This document shows, in pieces, positions 63,473 to 64,000 of a stretch of 64,000 bases of DNA (its first letter is position 1; each line of letters begins with the position of its first letter). Position numbers and translations under genes: made by a program. Source of the DNA: Rhizobium sp. BG4 (lineage in GTDB: Bacteria > Pseudomonadota > Alphaproteobacteria > Rhizobiales > Rhizobiaceae); NCBI RefSeq assembly GCF_016864575.1, contig NZ_CP044126.1, positions 248,001 through 312,000 of the forward strand, given 5' to 3'. The notes beneath the pieces are model-generated. The model searched no databases. It saw nothing but the letters and a program-made list of their open reading frames with translations, and had not been told where the DNA came from.

Positions 63473-63789
63473 GGCATATGGAAGACGGTGACGAGATCGC
63501 TTTGGACGGGCGAATTGTCGGGGTTACTAGCCATGATGTCGGCCATATGCGCCCACCACTTCTTCATCACCGGATGCTCCGGCAGGCTCGCCATCGTGTG
63601 ATCGGCCGGGCGCGTCAGCACGCCGAACAGCGTGTTGGTCTCGCGGTCGAGATGGATCGAGTAATCGCTCGCGCCGGATTTATGCAGGAGATCAACCAGT
63701 TCCGGCCAAATCTCGTCATGCCGCTTGATGTATTCGGCTTCCATGCCCGGATTGAGCTTCATCTTGAAGGCGTGTTTCTGCATGGTCAT
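63469..63789 (-). CDS. rhaU: L-rhamnose mutarotase RhaU
   Basis: A 106-aa dimeric alpha-beta protein interconverting alpha- and beta-L-rhamnopyranose. The family pattern is FKMKLNPGMEAEYIKRHDEIWPELVDLLHKSGASDYSIHLD with the catalytic His in KRHDEIWP, then LTRPADHTM and MKKWWAHMADIM. It overlaps both neighbours by 4 nt, which implies tight translational coupling. Length is normal. Confidence 0.93.
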   Translation of the reverse strand: MTMQKHAFKMKLNPGMEAEYIKRHDEIWPELVDLLHKSGASDYSIHLDRETNTLFGVLTRPADHTMASLPEHPVMKKWWAHMADIMASNPDNSPVQSDLVTVFHMP

Positions 63790-64000
63790 TTGGAGCTCAT
63801 CAGCTTGATGCGGCGGGCGATGATCGGGATGGCGATGGTGATGATCAGGAGCAGGCCGATGAAGATCGACATGACGATGCCGGGAACATTGAGCAAGCCA
63901 AGGCCGAAGGTCACCAGACCCATGACGAAGGCGGCGATAACGACGCCGCCGATCGTGCCGGAGCCGCCGAGGATCGATACGCCGCCGAGCACCACCATGG
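63786..64000 (-). CDS. rhaQ: Sugar ABC transporter permease, C-terminal part (probably RhaQ), cut by the window edge
   Basis: Only the last 70 or so residues are inside the window. They read VVLGGVSILGGSGTIGGVVIAAFVMGLVTFGLGLLNVPG, the end motif of a CUT2 permease, with two further hydrophobic segments and a basic tail. Position just before rhaU fits RhaQ of the R. leguminosarum rhaSTPQUK transporter. The gene starts beyond base 64000. Confidence 0.75.
   Translation of the reverse strand, partial: MVVLGGVSILGGSGTIGGVVIAAFVMGLVTFGLGLLNVPGIVMSIFIGLLLIITIAIPIIARRIKLMSSK

Overview
The window is high-GC DNA of a Rhizobium of the leguminosarum/etli type. This rests on the gene content (eryABCD with tpiB/rpiB, rhaU-rhaK, KdpFABC-DE with a neighbouring PtsN-like gene, a RopA-type porin), on three palindromic rhizobial intergenic repeats and on the codon use. 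It reads as a chain of nutrient import and sugar or polyol catabolic operons. I see no tRNA or rRNA gene, CRISPR array, prophage or transposase.

1-8 kb holds ion and anion uptake: a Pit-type phosphate carrier (minus), a divergent PPK2 polyphosphate kinase with a PHO-box-like site in front, the sulfate ABC transporter (sbp-cysT-cysW-cysA, minus), and a divergent porin. 8-17 kb is a potassium locus, all minus: kdpF-kdpA-kdpB-kdpC-kdpD-kdpE followed by a PtsN-like EIIA gene. Two tiny membrane-protein genes sit inside it, a 27-codon frame before kdpF and a 51-codon frame between kdpA and kdpB. A sorbitol/xylitol-type dehydrogenase follows at 17.2-18.2 kb.

18-31.6 kb is a D-apiose catabolic locus. 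A minus-strand operon runs oiaX (RuBisCO-like protein), oiaK, apnO, a CUT2-type sugar ABC transporter with a DUF2291 lipoprotein, apsD and apnL. A divergent GntR regulator (NanR-like) is followed by dhaK-dhaL. Two operator-like sites sharing ACTGGTATRATGAGT lie at the oiaX promoter and in front of apnO.

32-44.4 kb is the erythritol locus: eryA-eryB-eryC-eryD, then a DeoR regulator, a triose-phosphate-isomerase homologue and an RpiB homologue (minus), with the divergent transporter DUF2291-eryE-eryF-eryG (plus). In both known pathways L-erythrulose-1-phosphate is converted by the TIM-like enzyme to D-erythrulose-4-phosphate and by the RpiB-like enzyme to D-erythrose-4-phosphate. These two genes lie between the apiose and erythritol blocks and probably serve both. 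At 44.5-48.7 kb a second DeoR + FGGY kinase + GlpD-like dehydrogenase set follows, of unknown substrate.

48.8-53.7 kb (minus) holds ribH2 under an FMN riboswitch, a flavin disulfide reductase, a frameshifted DUF4126 membrane-protein gene, a flavin amine oxidase and a LysR regulator. 54-61.3 kb (plus) is a branched-chain-amino-acid-type ABC transporter operon ending in a GMC oxidoreductase and a 3-hydroxyisobutyrate-dehydrogenase-like gene, substrate unknown. A 2-keto-4-pentenoate-hydratase-like gene and the end of a rhamnose operon (permease fragment, rhaU, rhaK; minus) close the window.

All functions are read from sequence and family knowledge without database searches. Coordinates of short sites were counted by hand and may be off by one base.
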